A stretch of DNA of 64,000 nt from Hyphomicrobiales bacterium (lineage in GTDB: Bacteria; Pseudomonadota; Alphaproteobacteria; Rhizobiales; Devosiaceae), in assembly GCA_027487555.1 (NCBI GenBank), contig JAIYDI010000022.1:1-64000 (forward strand), read 5' to 3'. The notes beneath the pieces were generated by a model. It ran no database searches. It was not told the origin of the DNA and saw nothing but the letters and a program-made list of their open reading frames with translations. The translations under genes were made by a program, and so were the position numbers. This document shows positions 1-9,526 of the stretch, piece after piece (position 1 is the stretch's first letter; every line of letters begins with the position of its first letter).

Positions 1-79
1 CAGAGACGGCAGCGTCGCCAGGAAAAGTTGCAGACTTTTCCGGTTCGGCGGCGCGACAAAGCAGAGACGGCAGCGTCGC
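1..79. repeat. RIME-like half element between two 18-bp direct repeats
   Basis: An 18-bp sequence starting CAGAGACGGC occurs at 1-18 and exactly again at 62-79. The bases between (about 19-61) contain AGGAAAAG, a CTTTTCC arm and GCGCGACAA. These are the hallmarks of the left half of the dispersed element also seen at 22989, 29346, 48119 and 52809. The window edge hides whatever lies upstream, so this may be the last unit of a longer tandem array. Confidence 0.6.
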
Positions 80-127
80 GGTGAAAACCGGCCCGCGCGA
101 CCCAACACTGAGGCACGATCGACACAC

Positions 128-1273
128 ATGAGCGATCTCGGCACCCCACTCCGTCGGCGCAGGCTACGCCAGACGGCTGCAAGTATCGAGCGCCCGCCGC
201 GCCATATTCCCGTGGCACGCATCGCAGCCGGGCTCACCGGTCTCATCCTTGCTGTATTCGTGGGCCGCATCCTGCTCGTCGATGATCCGATGGGCGGCCG
301 TCCCACTGCCAGCGCCGAGATCGCCCCCGCCGGGTCCACCAACACCCTCGCGTCCGAGGTCACCCCGGCCCAGGGCGGCAAGGCAACCATCACCGCCTTG
401 GGCGACGCACAGCATGTGGGTGATGTCGGCCATGGCGATAGCGCCGCCGCTGGCACACCCGCAGCGCCGGATGAGCTCGCGTTCATCGATCCGGAACTTG
501 AGGAACAAACCGAGTTTGGCGCCATCCCCCGTATGGCAGGCACCGGCCGCAAACCCTTCGACGCCTATCGCCGGTCCGATGCCGCCGCCGCCGATGCCGC
601 CAGCGGGCCCCGCATCGCCATCATCGTCTCGGGGCTCGGCCTCAACTTCTCGGGCACGCAGGAAGCCATCGAGAAGCTTCCCGACACCGTCACACTTGCC
701 TTTGCCCCCTACGGCAAGAGTCTCAAGCAAAACGTCACCACCGCCCGACAGCAAGGGCACGAGATCTTCCTCGAAGTGCCGCTCGAGCCCTTCGATTATC
801 CGGACAACGACCCGGGCCCCGACACGCTGCTGACCGGGCAGGCGCCGCGGGACAACCTCAACCGGCTCTACTCGGTGATGAGCAAGTTCCCGGGCTATGC
901 CGGGGTCATCAACAATATGGGCGCGAAATTCACGGCTTCGGGCGCCGATTTCGGTCCGATGATGGAGGAGCTTGCCGCGCGCGGCCTCGGCTATGTCGAC
1001 GACGGATCCTCCAATCGCTCCCTCGCCCCGCAGCTCGCCGCCGCAAACCGCCTTCCCTTCGCGCGCGTGACCAACACGCTCGATGCCGACCCTACCCGCA
1101 ACGCCATCCTCGACGCGCTCGATCAGCTGGTTGCCAAGGCCAGGCAGGATGGGTCCGCGGTTGGGCTCATTTCCGCGCTGCCGGTCTCGATTGAAACCCT
1201 GTCCGATTGGGCGCGCCAGCTCGGCGATACCGGTGTAGAGATCGTGCCGATGAGCGCGCTGATGAAAGGATGA
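128..1273 (+). CDS. Divergent polysaccharide deacetylase family protein (YibQ-like)
   Basis: A 381-residue protein with a basic N-terminus, one membrane segment near residues 32-50, an Ala/Gly/Pro-rich linker to about residue 150, and then a globular domain. The domain starts with a strand-rich IAIIVSGLGLN motif (about 161-171) and carries the conserved INNMGAKF (about 259) and YVDDGSSN (about 290) blocks of the divergent deacetylase (DUF610/YibQ) family. The likely site of action is the periplasm, anchored to the inner membrane; the substrate is unknown. In other alphaproteobacteria this gene sits just ahead of rppH, as here: the stop codon overlaps the rppH ATG by 2 bases, so the two are probably translationally coupled. 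Confidence 0.85.
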   Translation: MSDLGTPLRRRRLRQTAASIERPPRHIPVARIAAGLTGLILAVFVGRILLVDDPMGGRPTASAEIAPAGSTNTLASEVTPAQGGKATITALGDAQHVGDVGHGDSAAAGTPAAPDELAFIDPELEEQTEFGAIPRMAGTGRKPFDAYRRSDAAAADAASGPRIAIIVSGLGLNFSGTQEAIEKLPDTVTLAFAPYGKSLKQNVTTARQQGHEIFLEVPLEPFDYPDNDPGPDTLLTGQAPRDNLNRLYSVMSKFPGYAGVINNMGAKFTASGADFGPMMEELAARGLGYVDDGSSNRSLAPQLAAANRLPFARVTNTLDADPTRNAILDALDQLVAKARQDGSAVGLISALPVSIETLSDWARQLGDTGVEIVPMSALMKG

Positions 1274-1800
1274 CCATGCCGATCCGTGAGAACATGCCCT
1301 ATCGGGATTGCGTCGGGGTGGCGGTGTTCAACAGCGCGGGCCTGGTCTTTGCCGGCCGCCGCATGCCCGAGGATGACCCCGAGGATTCCGGCGAGCGCAA
1401 TGCCCCCTGGCAGATGCCGCAGGGCGGCATCGACAAGGGCGAGAGCCCGATTGAGGCGGCATGGCGCGAGCTCTATGAGGAAACCTCGATCAAGACCGCC
1501 GAGCTCATCACCGAGGCGCCGGGCTGGATCCATTACGACCTGCCCGATGAGGCGCTCGGCATCGCGCTCAAGGGCAAGTATCGCGGCCAGCGCCAGCGCT
1601 GGTTCGCCTTCCGCTTCCTGGGCGACGAGAGCGAGATCAACGTCACCGCCCCCGGCGGCGGCAAGCACACCGCCGAGTTCGATATGTGGCGCTGGGAACA
1701 GCTCGAGCGCATGCCCGACCTGATCGTGCCCTTCAAGCGGCTGGCCTATCTCGAGGTGGTCAAGGCCTTCGCCGATATTCCGGCCAAGCTCAGGGGCTGA
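1270..1800 (+). CDS. rppH: RNA pyrophosphohydrolase (NUDIX)
   Basis: A 176-residue protein that removes pyrophosphate from the 5' end of triphosphorylated mRNA, starting its decay. It opens with the RppH/IalA signature YRDCVGV and carries a NUDIX box at about residues 52-74 (GGIDKGE...RELYEET), followed by the WF and FRFLG blocks of the family. The length fits RppH (about 160-180). The start at 1270 gives an ATGA overlap with the upstream deacetylase; an ATG at 1276 is an equally possible start. In the box, Ser replaces the usual Gly after REUXEEX, which I take as a tolerated variant. Confidence 0.93.
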   Translation: MTMPIRENMPYRDCVGVAVFNSAGLVFAGRRMPEDDPEDSGERNAPWQMPQGGIDKGESPIEAAWRELYEETSIKTAELITEAPGWIHYDLPDEALGIALKGKYRGQRQRWFAFRFLGDESEINVTAPGGGKHTAEFDMWRWEQLERMPDLIVPFKRLAYLEVVKAFADIPAKLRG

Positions 1801-1806
1801 TCAGCA

Positions 1807-2093
1807 GTCGGGACTCCCTCCACCGTTTACGGGGGACTTCGAGGGATCAGCGATTGCTCCAGTGGAGCAATCGCCCCGAGAAGGCCATGAGGCCTATGGC
1901 CGAATGGCGTCAGGCGCAGAGCGCCGGGTGGGGGGTGCCGCTTGCGCTAAGCTACTAAGATCGTAAGAAATTCAGCGCAAGGTGCCCCCCTCACCCGCCC
2001 TTCGGGCACCTTCATCGCCTTCGGTCGCTCCACCGGAGCGCCCGACCGCTGCGCGACCGGCTCGAAGTCCCGCAGGCGGGAGAGGGCTCCGAC
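1807..2093. repeat. Long palindromic intergenic element, copy 1 (inverted relative to copies 2-4)
   Basis: Fills the gap between convergent rppH and the glycosylase gene. It begins GTCGGGACTCCC and ends GGCTCCGAC, so the termini are inverted repeats. The centre contains GCCGGGTG...GCCGCTTGCGCTAAGC, a short loop, and CAGCGCAAGGTGCCCCCC, which folds back into a long hairpin. The same modules, flipped, are found at 46762-46975 and 56303-56519, and one arm at 59407. No open reading frame in it looks real. Confidence 0.7.
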
Positions 2094-2112
2094 TGAAAGC
2101 CTTGGCCCACCC

Positions 2113-2811
2113 TCAGTGCCCCTCGTCCGGACCCGGATTGCTGCCCGTCGACATGGCGCAGATGCGCGAGATATGCGTCACCGGCAGCCCGGTTTCCTGT
2201 GCCCATGCGTTCATCTGCGCCTGGATGGCCGCGAGATCTTTCTTCGATTTCGCCTCGGGCGAGGTCGCGACGCCGGCGTCGATCAGCGCGGCGACCATGT
2301 CCGTCGATGTAATGAACCCGTCCCATCCGAGCTGCCTCAAGAGCATCTGGCCGGTATTGCCGCCCAGCCGGCTACCGCGCTTCGCGAGCAGGTCGAGCAG
2401 GCCCACCTGATCGGCAGGATCCCAGCCATGCAGGAACGTGCCGAAGCTGCCATGTTCCTTGGCGATATCGAGGAGGAACCCGGCATTCTCCCGGACCGAC
2501 AGGATCTTCGCGCCGTGGCGGACAATGCGCTCGTCCTTGGTCAATCCATCCCAGAACGCGTCGGGGGATAACGCGAGCGGACCCGGCTCGAAGCCGAGAA
2601 ACGCAATTTCGAAGCCCGGCCACTTGGCCTCGATCACGCTCCACGCAAACCCGGCGGAGAACACCCGCTGCGCCATGGCCGAGAGTACGCGGTCGTCCTT
2701 GAGCTCGAGCAGCGCCGCGCGGGGCTTGACCTGGGGCAGTTGTGCCGCAAGTGCCGCAGCCCCACCCTTCCGCTCTTCCGCCCGCGCCCTGATCTCACTG
2801 AATGTCGTCAC
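2113..2811 (-). CDS. DNA-3-methyladenine glycosylase I family protein
   Basis: A 232-residue protein of the Tag-like adenine glycosylase family (base excision repair of 3-methyladenine, cytoplasmic). It has the recognisable blocks DDRVLSAM, FSAGFAWSVIEAKWPGFE (about 50-67), RIVRHGAKI (about 95) and GLLDLLAKRGSRLGGNTGQ, followed by GWDGFI. The length matches the longer rhizobial branch of the family; that branch lacks the Cys/His zinc site of E. coli Tag, and I see none here, so the activity is inferred from family membership. It converges with rppH across a palindromic element, and its 5' side faces the composite repeat at 2911. Confidence 0.85.
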   Translation of the reverse strand: MTTFSEIRARAEERKGGAAALAAQLPQVKPRAALLELKDDRVLSAMAQRVFSAGFAWSVIEAKWPGFEIAFLGFEPGPLALSPDAFWDGLTKDERIVRHGAKILSVRENAGFLLDIAKEHGSFGTFLHGWDPADQVGLLDLLAKRGSRLGGNTGQMLLRQLGWDGFITSTDMVAALIDAGVATSPEAKSKKDLAAIQAQMNAWAQETGLPVTHISRICAMSTGSNPGPDEGH

Positions 2812-2910
2812 TGCCCAAGCCCTCCAATGTCTCGTGGTTTACGCCCCCGCGCGTGGCCCGGATCAGGCTGCCCCACGCACGGGCCCGGCTGCCAGTATCG
2901 CGATCGGCCC

Positions 2911-3344
2911 AATCTTATCCCCGCCTCCAAAACCTCGCTTATACTCCCCCTCATCTTCTCGCATGGAAGCGGGGTCGCGACGAACGGTCCGGCGGGGAGA
3001 GATCGGGCGGATGGGGAGTCGTCCCTGTTCGGGCCGCTATCGTACGGCATGGCGCCCGAAAAGGGCCCCGCTGCCAATGCGCCCTCATGGGAGATCACTC
3101 TCCTCGGGGGGCGCGGCAGTCCGATGCGTCGGGTGCAAGATGATGGCCAGGCCAAAAACCCTGATCGGCCGGCGAGGCGCGAGCCTCATACACATTTGCG
3201 GACTAACCGCGTCGAGGCAAATGCCTCGCCGGCCCGCTTTCCACTACCCGAGCCCCGGGGCCCATGGCCGCCGGACGCGCCTTCTCGCCTACCTTCTACC
3301 TCCTCTTCCCATTCGCTACTCGCTACGCGCTATTCCCGACTCCC
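2911..3344 (+). repeat. Composite intergenic element, full copy A, with heptamer tail
   Basis: Homologous to 57313-57847. Modules in order: a CTTATCCCC...AAAACCT head (2911-2950); a core in which 46 consecutive bases (2966-3011) are identical to 57368-57413; a middle part containing CCCGAAAAGGGCC; a perfect 12-bp inverted repeat, GGCCGGCGAGGC at 3167-3178 against GCCTCGCCGGCC at 3223-3234; a GGGGCCCATGGCC end block; and a tail of eight in-phase 7-mers (3289-3344, such as CTACCTT, CTACCTC, CTCTTCC). It lies between the divergent glycosylase and racemase genes. The ORFs crossing it are not similar to known proteins; a structured RNA or a mobile repeat is more likely. Confidence 0.75.
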
Positions 3345-3368
3345 CCGATCAACCGCTACAACACCACC

Positions 3369-4055
3369 ATGAAAACCATCGGCCTCATCGGCGGCATGAG
3401 CTGGGAATCCACCGCCCACTATTATGCCGCGCTCAACCGCGAAACGGCAGCCCGGCTGGGCGGCCTCCATTCCGCGCCAGTCATCGTCCACTCGGTCGAT
3501 TTCGCGCCCATCGAGGCGCTGCAGCGCGCCGGAAACTGGGATGCCGCCGGGGACGAACTCGCCCGTATCGCCGCGGGGCTCGAAGGCGCTGGCGCCGAGC
3601 TCATCGGGCTCGCCACCAACACCATGCATATCTGCGCGCCGCAGATCCGCGCCGCACTCTCCGTGCCCTTCCTCCATATCGCGACGCCCACGGCGGAGGC
3701 CCTCGTCGCCGACGGCATGCGGCGCGTGGGCCTGCTCGGCACCCGCTTCACCATGGAAAAGCGCTTCTATATCGAGGAACTGGAAGCGGCCGGGCTCGAG
3801 GTGCTGGTGCCCGATGTCGGCATCACCAACCTCAACGGCATCATCTACGAGGAACTCTGTCGCGGCATTGTCCGCGACGAGAGCCGCGCCATCTATGTCG
3901 AGGCGGTCAACCGGCTACGCGGCCGTGGCGCCGAGGCGGTGATCCTCGGCTGCACCGAAATCGGCATGCTGATCGACGACGACGTGAGCCCGCTGCCCAC
4001 CTACGACACGACGGAGCTCCACGCCAGGGCCCTGGTGGCGGCGGCACTGGCGTAG
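3369..4055 (+). CDS. Aspartate/glutamate racemase family protein (YgeA-like)
   Basis: A 228-residue amino-acid racemase without cofactor. The N-terminus IGLIGGMSWEST and the LHSVDF-like block (VHSVDF) are typical of the YgeA group. At the first catalytic position it has Thr83 in ATNTMH instead of the usual Cys, and Cys195 in GCTEIG at the second. The Thr/Cys pair is also known from the E. coli YgeA enzyme, so it is not damage, but it suggests a restricted stereo-specificity. I chose the ATG at 3369 because it gives the family N-terminus; the longer frame runs back into the heptamer repeats. No clear Shine-Dalgarno is seen. Confidence 0.88.
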   Translation: MKTIGLIGGMSWESTAHYYAALNRETAARLGGLHSAPVIVHSVDFAPIEALQRAGNWDAAGDELARIAAGLEGAGAELIGLATNTMHICAPQIRAALSVPFLHIATPTAEALVADGMRRVGLLGTRFTMEKRFYIEELEAAGLEVLVPDVGITNLNGIIYEELCRGIVRDESRAIYVEAVNRLRGRGAEAVILGCTEIGMLIDDDVSPLPTYDTTELHARALVAAALA

Positions 4056-4145
4056 CGTTCAGACCAATATCGGCGTCCAGTGACCCGGCATCACCAAGCC
4101 CCTCAGCCGCACGTCTGGTGGGCAGTCTGCCTGCCAGCGCGCGCC

Positions 4146-4634
4146 CTACTTTGGCGGGGCGATGGTGAACTTGTACTTGCCCGAAACGGCGATCATCGCC
4201 TCGACATCCGATATCGTCAGTGGCGGGGCCTGTGTATTGCGAGTGCCCTTGTGCCCGATCTCGGTGAACATCCCTTCCATGCCCGGCGGATTGTACATGA
4301 ACAGCATCCGCGCCAGCTTGGTGTCGACATTCCTGAAGCTGTGCACCACGCCGCGCGGCACGAACACCGTCGTGCCCGGCTCGGCATGGATCGTCTCGTC
4401 GCCAACCTGCAGGATCACCTTGCCATCGAGCAGGATGAAGGTTTCGTCCTCGGCGTTGTGGTGGTGCGGCGGCGGCCCGGTATCGGGCGGCACGAGCGCT
4501 TCGAGCAGGGTGAACGCGCCGCCGGTCTGTTCTCCGGACAGGATCACAGTGTAGGTGTCCCCCACGAGAAACACGGTCTCCCCGGCATCGGGTCCAACAA
4601 CCACCGTTTGCAATGCGCTTGTGTCAGCCGCCAT
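4146..4634 (-). CDS. Cupin domain-containing protein
   Basis: A 162-residue single-domain cupin. Motif 1 is at about residues 55-70 (PPPHHHNAEDETFILLDG: His57-His59 and Glu64 as metal ligands) and motif 2 at about 86-100 (PGTTVFVPRGVVHSF, His98). It resembles the quercetinase-like or mannose-isomerase-like small cupins often found as single genes; the sequence does not show the reaction. It is cytoplasmic, with no signal peptide, and lies alone between the racemase and the chemoreceptor cluster. The function is unassigned beyond the fold. Confidence 0.8.
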   Translation of the reverse strand: MAADTSALQTVVVGPDAGETVFLVGDTYTVILSGEQTGGAFTLLEALVPPDTGPPPHHHNAEDETFILLDGKVILQVGDETIHAEPGTTVFVPRGVVHSFRNVDTKLARMLFMYNPPGMEGMFTEIGHKGTRNTQAPPLTISDVEAMIAVSGKYKFTIAPPK

Positions 4635-4769
4635 CTGAGCCTTGTCTCCGCTGAGTCATGGCCCAGACTACGTGTTTCAAGGTATGGCAGCAATGGCGTC
4701 GGCGGACACGACGCCGGCCGAAACGACAGCTTGGATCACGTCCGCGTTTCGGCCTTGCAGCGCCGAGAC

Positions 4770-7160
4770 TCAGGCCGCGGCGCGCCGGCGCATCGGTGCG
4801 TCTTCGATCACGAACACTTCGACGATCCTGTCCAGTTCCTCGGCCTGCGCCTCGGTCTGCTCGATTGCCGCGCTCGTCTCTTCCACCAGCGCCGCATTGT
4901 GCTGGGTCATCTCATCCATCAGCCGCACAGCCTGCGACACCTCGTCGATCGCCGAAGCCTGCTGCCGACTGGCGGACGCGATATCGCCGATCAGACCGGC
5001 GCTCTCATGCGCCGTCGCCACCATCGAGCTCAGTTGCGATGCAGCCTGCGTCACGAGCCGCTGCCCGCCCGACACTTCCGCTGCCGATTGGTCGATCAGT
5101 GCCTTCACCTCGCTCGAGGCTTCTGCTGCCGATTGCGCCAGCCGCCGCACTTCAACCGCCACAACGGCAAAACCCTTCCCAGCCTCCCCCGCCCGCGCCG
5201 CTTCCACCGACGCATTCAAGGCGAGGAGATTGGTCTGGAAAGCGATGTCGTCGATGAGCCCGATGATGTTTGAGATCTTGCCCGAACTCTGGGTGATACG
5301 CTCCATCGCATGGGTGGCTTCCGCCATCACCTCGCCGCCGGCCCGTGCCGCGGCACTGACGGCTTTTGCCTTGCCGCTTGCCGCTTCCGCGCGCTCGGCA
5401 TTTGAGGTCACTGTCTGCGCCAGTTGCTCCATGGTCGCCGAAGTCTCTTCGATCGTCGCCGCCTGCCGCGTCGTCCGCTCGGACAGGTCGTTGGTCCCCT
5501 CCACCAGTTCGCCAGTCGCCGTGCGCAGCGATTTGGCGGCGGTCTTCAGCCCTGCCACGATGCCGGCCAGCGTCGTTGCCACCTGGTTGACGTCGGTCTG
5601 CAGCCGCCCGAAGGCGCCGCGGAAATTGCCTTCCATGCGCTCGGTCAGGTCGGTGCGCGCCAGCGCACCCATCACCCGCGCCGTCTCCCCGAGGCCGGTT
5701 TCCACGGTCTGCACCAGGTTGTTGATACTCGATGCCAGCGCGTTCATCTGCTCGTCGGGGAAGCTCTGTTCCACCCGGCGCGAGAAATCGCCTTCGACAG
5801 CCGCATCCACCACTTCACCGAAGGCCTGGCGCAGGCTGGACATCATCGACAGCCGCTCTTCACGCCGCCGGATAGCGGCCTGCCGCTCTTCCTCCGTCAT
5901 CTCGTTCATGCGCAACCCGTTCTGGCGGAACACTTCCACGGCCCGAGCCATGGCGCCCAGTTCGTCAACCCGCTTGATCCCGGGCACCGGCGTCTCGAGT
6001 TCCCCCTCCGAGAGCTTCGACATTGTGCGCGTCAGGGCCGAGATCGGGCCTGTGATGCCCCGTGCGAAGAGGAATCCGATCCCCGCGACGATGGCGAGCA
6101 GCGCACCCGCAATCACCAGCATGGCGTTCCGCATGGCATTGATCGGCGCGAACACCTCATCGGCGCGCATCACCGTCGCCAGCGCCCAGTTGAGCCCCTT
6201 GGCTTCCACCGGTGCGGCCGCAACCAACGTTGCCGCGCCATGATAGGACGCAAGGTCACCGCTGGCCGCAGTTCCGGCTGCAGCCGCTGCAAGTACTGGG
6301 GAGTCGATCCTCACATTCAGCACATCACTCTCGTCGGTAAATGCCGACTCCGAGCGCATCAGCCCATCCGCGCCGACGATCAGGGTCTCGCCGCTCTGGC
6401 CCATTCCTGTGCGGTTGTTGATCACCGGCAGCAGCAGGCTCGCTGGTACCGCGAAAGCCAGGACGCCGATCTTCCGCCCCTGCGCGTTGAAGATCGGTTT
6501 GGCAAAAAAGCCGACGGGGCCCTTCAGGCTTGGCGTGTACTCGCCGAGGTCGGTCAGCACCGAATCCGTCGGGCTCTCGATCGCCAGCGCCTTGGTCACA
6601 GCCTCGCCGAGCCCGGTCTTGGCATAGGGCCCGTCCGTCACGTTGGTGGCGAAGTCATCCTGCTTCGCTGCCGAATAGACCATCTGCCCCTTGGGGTCGA
6701 AAAGGTAGATATCTGCGTAGCCCAGCGTCTGCATCTTCACACGGTATTGCGGCTGGATCGTCGCGTGCGGCGTCGCATAGGTGAGGGTAGTCTCGGGCTT
6801 GTCGAGGTTCACCCGGTCTTCCGGCGGGTTCGGATTATCGGTGAGATAGACTTTCCGCACCGCATCGGCCGGTGCACCGTCCTTGATCTGCAGCCAGGCG
6901 CCAGCAAAGTCCCGCATGGCCTGGATCGTTGTTGCCGAGGCGGCCGTGGTATCAAGGTCCACCTGCACGCTGTTGATATACTGTCCGAGCTGGTTGGACC
7001 GTTCGAAGGCCAGTGTCGACAGGTTCTGACGTGCCTGCGCTTCGAGCGCACCCGACCCGATGACATAGCTCGCGGTGCCCACACCCGCCCCCACTGCAAG
7101 TGCGGACAGGATCAGCGCAAGAGGCAGCTTTCGGGCTATCGTGAAATGACGGGCCAGCAA
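4770..7160 (-). CDS. Methyl-accepting chemotaxis protein with large periplasmic sensor
   Basis: A 796-residue chemoreceptor. Membrane segment 1 is at about 13-33; a long periplasmic region of about 300 residues looks like a dCache-type sensor; membrane segment 2 is at about 343-367. HAMP and a second HAMP-like linker follow, then the signalling domain with the highly conserved tip ([24 protein letters not shown], written in part here) at about 640-665. The start is TTG, chosen because AAGGGGGAT lies just upstream and membrane segment 1 begins soon after. The protein ends MRRRAAA, with no CheR-binding pentapeptide. First-transcribed end of a three-receptor cluster is upstream; each gene has its own spacer of 160-211 bp. 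Confidence 0.92.
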   Translation of the reverse strand: MLARHFTIARKLPLALILSALAVGAGVGTASYVIGSGALEAQARQNLSTLAFERSNQLGQYINSVQVDLDTTAASATTIQAMRDFAGAWLQIKDGAPADAVRKVYLTDNPNPPEDRVNLDKPETTLTYATPHATIQPQYRVKMQTLGYADIYLFDPKGQMVYSAAKQDDFATNVTDGPYAKTGLGEAVTKALAIESPTDSVLTDLGEYTPSLKGPVGFFAKPIFNAQGRKIGVLAFAVPASLLLPVINNRTGMGQSGETLIVGADGLMRSESAFTDESDVLNVRIDSPVLAAAAAGTAASGDLASYHGAATLVAAAPVEAKGLNWALATVMRADEVFAPINAMRNAMLVIAGALLAIVAGIGFLFARGITGPISALTRTMSKLSEGELETPVPGIKRVDELGAMARAVEVFRQNGLRMNEMTEEERQAAIRRREERLSMMSSLRQAFGEVVDAAVEGDFSRRVEQSFPDEQMNALASSINNLVQTVETGLGETARVMGALARTDLTERMEGNFRGAFGRLQTDVNQVATTLAGIVAGLKTAAKSLRTATGELVEGTNDLSERTTRQAATIEETSATMEQLAQTVTSNAERAEAASGKAKAVSAAARAGGEVMAEATHAMERITQSSGKISNIIGLIDDIAFQTNLLALNASVEAARAGEAGKGFAVVAVEVRRLAQSAAEASSEVKALIDQSAAEVSGGQRLVTQAASQLSSMVATAHESAGLIGDIASASRQQASAIDEVSQAVRLMDEMTQHNAALVEETSAAIEQTEAQAEELDRIVEVFVIEDAPMRRRAAA

Positions 7161-7301
7161 ATTATCCCCCTTCGAGACGGCAGCAGCGAACAGATCGGAC
7201 CACCATCAAAGCGCATCGAGGTGAATGTGGATTTAATCTGCAAAACTGACATATTATCAGGCACAGACAAACGCTGATATATCAGAGCTTTGCTTCACAA
7301 A

Positions 7302-7333
7302 AACAACGGGTTCCGCGATGTTTCACGCGGAAC
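7302..7333 (-). terminator. Hairpin terminator after the second chemoreceptor
   Basis: A perfect 8-bp stem (GTTCCGCG at 7310-7317 with CGCGGAAC at 7326-7333). On the minus strand it is followed by GTTGTTTTTG, as expected for a rho-independent terminator of the gene ending at 7372. Confidence 0.65.
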
Positions 7334-7334
7334 A
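7319..7334. promoter_or_regulatory. Near-match to a ParB parS site
   Basis: TGTTTCACGCGGAACA differs at one base from TGTTTCACGTGGAACA, an accepted form of the bacterial chromosomal parS consensus. It overlaps the terminator hairpin, which is the simpler explanation for its symmetry. No parAB or other origin gene is in this window. Confidence 0.25.
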
Positions 7335-7371
7335 CGATTTTACTTGATCAACAGGTTCTGCAGCCGGACGA

Positions 7372-9366
7372 CTAGGCCGCGCGGCGCCGTTGCATGGTGC
7401 CGCCTCGGTGGGCCTCCGTGTCGGCGATGCGGAACACAGCAACCACTTCGTCGAGGGACTCCACCTGGATTTCCGTCTGCTCAATGGCGGCATTGGTCTC
7501 TTCGACCAGCGCCGCATTGTGCTGGGTCATCTCGTCCATCTGTCGCACCGCGACATTCACCTCATCGATCGAAGCCGCCTGTGCCCGGCTCTGCCGCGCG
7601 ATATTGGCTAGGAGTTCCGAGTTGAGCCGCGCGCCCTTGACCATTTCGTCGAGCTTCCTGGCCGCATCGCCCACGAGACGCGTTCCTCCAGTGACTTCCT
7701 TGGCCGATTGCTCGATCAGCGCCTTCACTTCCGCCGAGGCCTGCGCGGCCGATTGCGCCAGCCGCCGCACTTCCACTGCCACCACGGCAAAGCCCTTGCC
7801 GGCCTCGCCCGCGCGCGCCGCCTCCACCGAAGCATTCAACGCCAGGAGATTGGTCTGGAAGGCGATATCGTCGATGAGCCCGATTATGTCCGATATCTTG
7901 GCGGAGGACTGCGTGATCCGCTCCATCGCATGGGTTGCCTGCTGCATCACGCTGCCGCTTTCCTCAGCGGTATTGGCCACCCCAGCCGCATTTGCGCTGG
8001 CCGATTGCGCCTGCTTGGCGTTCTCGGCAACGGTGGTCGCGAGCTGCTCCATGGTGGCAGCGGTCTCCTCGATGGTCGCCGCCTGCTTGGTGGTACGTTC
8101 CGACAGGTCGTTCGCGCCGGACAGGATTTCGTTTGTCGCCGTCTTCAGCGCCCCCGAGGCCGCCTTGAGCTGCGTCATCACGTCGGCCAACCGGTCCGCC
8201 ACGGCATTGGTGTCGTTTTTCAGCTGGTCGAGCGCGCCGGCATATTCGCCTTCCATGCGACGGGTCAGGTCGGCGGCGGCGAGGGCCGACAGCACCGACC
8301 CTGTCTCGGTAATCGAGCGGTCCACAGTGGTGAGAAGGCTGTTCACCGTGTCCCCCAGCTGCCGCAACTCGGCATCGACATATGTCGTCACGACACGCTT
8401 CGAAAAATCGCCGGCCACAGCCGCCGCGGCCACCGCCGCTATCTCGCGGTTGAGTGCTGCCGAGGCCTCCGCTTTCTGGGTGATCGCCGCGCTCGACGTC
8501 CTGGCGTTTTCCGAGAAGCGGTTGCGTTCGAGCAGCGCGCCCTTGAAAGCGCGCTGCACGTCGCCGAGCACGCCCATTTCGCGGATCAGGAACTTTGGCG
8601 GGGTCTCGACCGAGAGATCGTCGTTGACCAGTTTCTGGAACCCGGTCGTCAGCGCGGCAAGCGGCCTGAGGAAGATCGCCCGGCTCATCATCAGCACCAG
8701 GGCAGCAAACCCGAGCAGCGCGAACACCGATCCGGCCGCGACTGTCGTGGCGAGGTTGCCATTCTGGTGGGCCTCGACATAAACAGCGGCATTGGCGGCC
8801 TCGATCGTGTCGGACAATGCCGACATCTTGTCCTCCAGCGCCTTGAATGCCGAGTCGAACGCTCCAAGCTTCGCTTGCGCCGTCTCCATCTGCTTTGCGT
8901 AAACAAGGTTCACGAGGCTGCCGGCCGCGCTGATATAGTCGTCGAGCGGCTGACGCAGCTCGGCGACCGCGCTCACAACCTGTGGCGGAATGGCCAGCCG
9001 GTTCTGCTGCATGACCGCATCGCGGAACTCTCCGCTATACTCCTGCACTTCCTTGCGGGTGTCTGCCACCATGGCTTCATCGCCGATGGCACCCGCATAA
9101 AGCGACCGGAACACCACGCCGCGCAAGCCGTCATGCAGCATGTCGGCGGTCATCTGCGCCCGCATGGAGCTCAACAATGTCTGTGATTTCTCGCTCGACT
9201 GCGAGAAGCTACCCGCGAGCAGCATGATGATCGCGGCGAAAGCCATACCGACACCGACTACCGAAGCACCCAGCGCAAGCACCACCTGATAGGTCGGCAC
9301 GCCCGGCAGTTTCTCGCGAGTTCGGTAGGCCTTGAGCCGTTCGAGCAACTGACGCAGATTCAGCAT
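7372..9366 (-). CDS. Methyl-accepting chemotaxis protein
   Basis: A 664-residue receptor. After a cytoplasmic N-terminal stretch, membrane segment 1 is at about 27-50; the periplasmic helical sensor has about 160 residues and no cysteines; membrane segment 2 is at about 212-236, followed by a HAMP region and a second linker, then the signalling domain with the same tip sequence as its neighbours. ATG start with GGGG a few bases upstream. The C-terminus ends MQRRRAA, again without a CheR pentapeptide but very like the tail of the 4770-7160 receptor, so the two probably arose by duplication of the cytoplasmic half. The sensor halves are unrelated by eye. Confidence 0.92.
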   Translation of the reverse strand: MLNLRQLLERLKAYRTREKLPGVPTYQVVLALGASVVGVGMAFAAIIMLLAGSFSQSSEKSQTLLSSMRAQMTADMLHDGLRGVVFRSLYAGAIGDEAMVADTRKEVQEYSGEFRDAVMQQNRLAIPPQVVSAVAELRQPLDDYISAAGSLVNLVYAKQMETAQAKLGAFDSAFKALEDKMSALSDTIEAANAAVYVEAHQNGNLATTVAAGSVFALLGFAALVLMMSRAIFLRPLAALTTGFQKLVNDDLSVETPPKFLIREMGVLGDVQRAFKGALLERNRFSENARTSSAAITQKAEASAALNREIAAVAAAAVAGDFSKRVVTTYVDAELRQLGDTVNSLLTTVDRSITETGSVLSALAAADLTRRMEGEYAGALDQLKNDTNAVADRLADVMTQLKAASGALKTATNEILSGANDLSERTTKQAATIEETAATMEQLATTVAENAKQAQSASANAAGVANTAEESGSVMQQATHAMERITQSSAKISDIIGLIDDIAFQTNLLALNASVEAARAGEAGKGFAVVAVEVRRLAQSAAQASAEVKALIEQSAKEVTGGTRLVGDAARKLDEMVKGARLNSELLANIARQSRAQAASIDEVNVAVRQMDEMTQHNAALVEETNAAIEQTEIQVESLDEVVAVFRIADTEAHRGGTMQRRRAA

Positions 9367-9496
9367 GTATTACCCCAATTTGCCTTGCAGGCGACACTCC
9401 TGTGCGCCCACTTTCCCTCTTGCATCGGCACCGGCGCCGGTCGTTCGGGTGAGCGACCGGCATCGGGCATCGAATAGATCAGAGCAGGGGATCAGT

Positions 9497-9523
9497 TACT
9501 CGTCTCAAATTCCGAGACGAGTA
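9497..9523 (-). terminator. Hairpin after the third chemoreceptor
   Basis: A perfect 10-bp stem, TACTCGTCTC at 9497-9506 with GAGACGAGTA at 9514-9523, placed just 3' of the receptor stop codon at 9527. There is no clear U-tract, so it may stabilise the 3' end of the mRNA rather than terminate by itself. Confidence 0.45.
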
Positions 9524-9526
9524 GAA

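Noticed and set aside
2808..3155. Minus-strand ORF across composite element copy A, with a similar ORF in copy B (57357-57566)
   Set aside because: The peptides share a stretch only because the DNA is nearly identical there; frames diverge and end differently outside the core, so coding is not supported.
3264..3368. Longer start for the racemase
   Set aside because: The extra 35 residues translate the heptamer repeat and are absent from the family.
4714..4756. Inverted repeat GCCGAAAC/GTTTCGGC after the first chemoreceptor
   Set aside because: The loop is long and there is no T tract on the minus strand; support as a terminator is too weak.
5424..7277. 617-residue open frame opposite the first chemoreceptor
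   Set aside because: Antisense shadow; the receptor on the other strand is complete.
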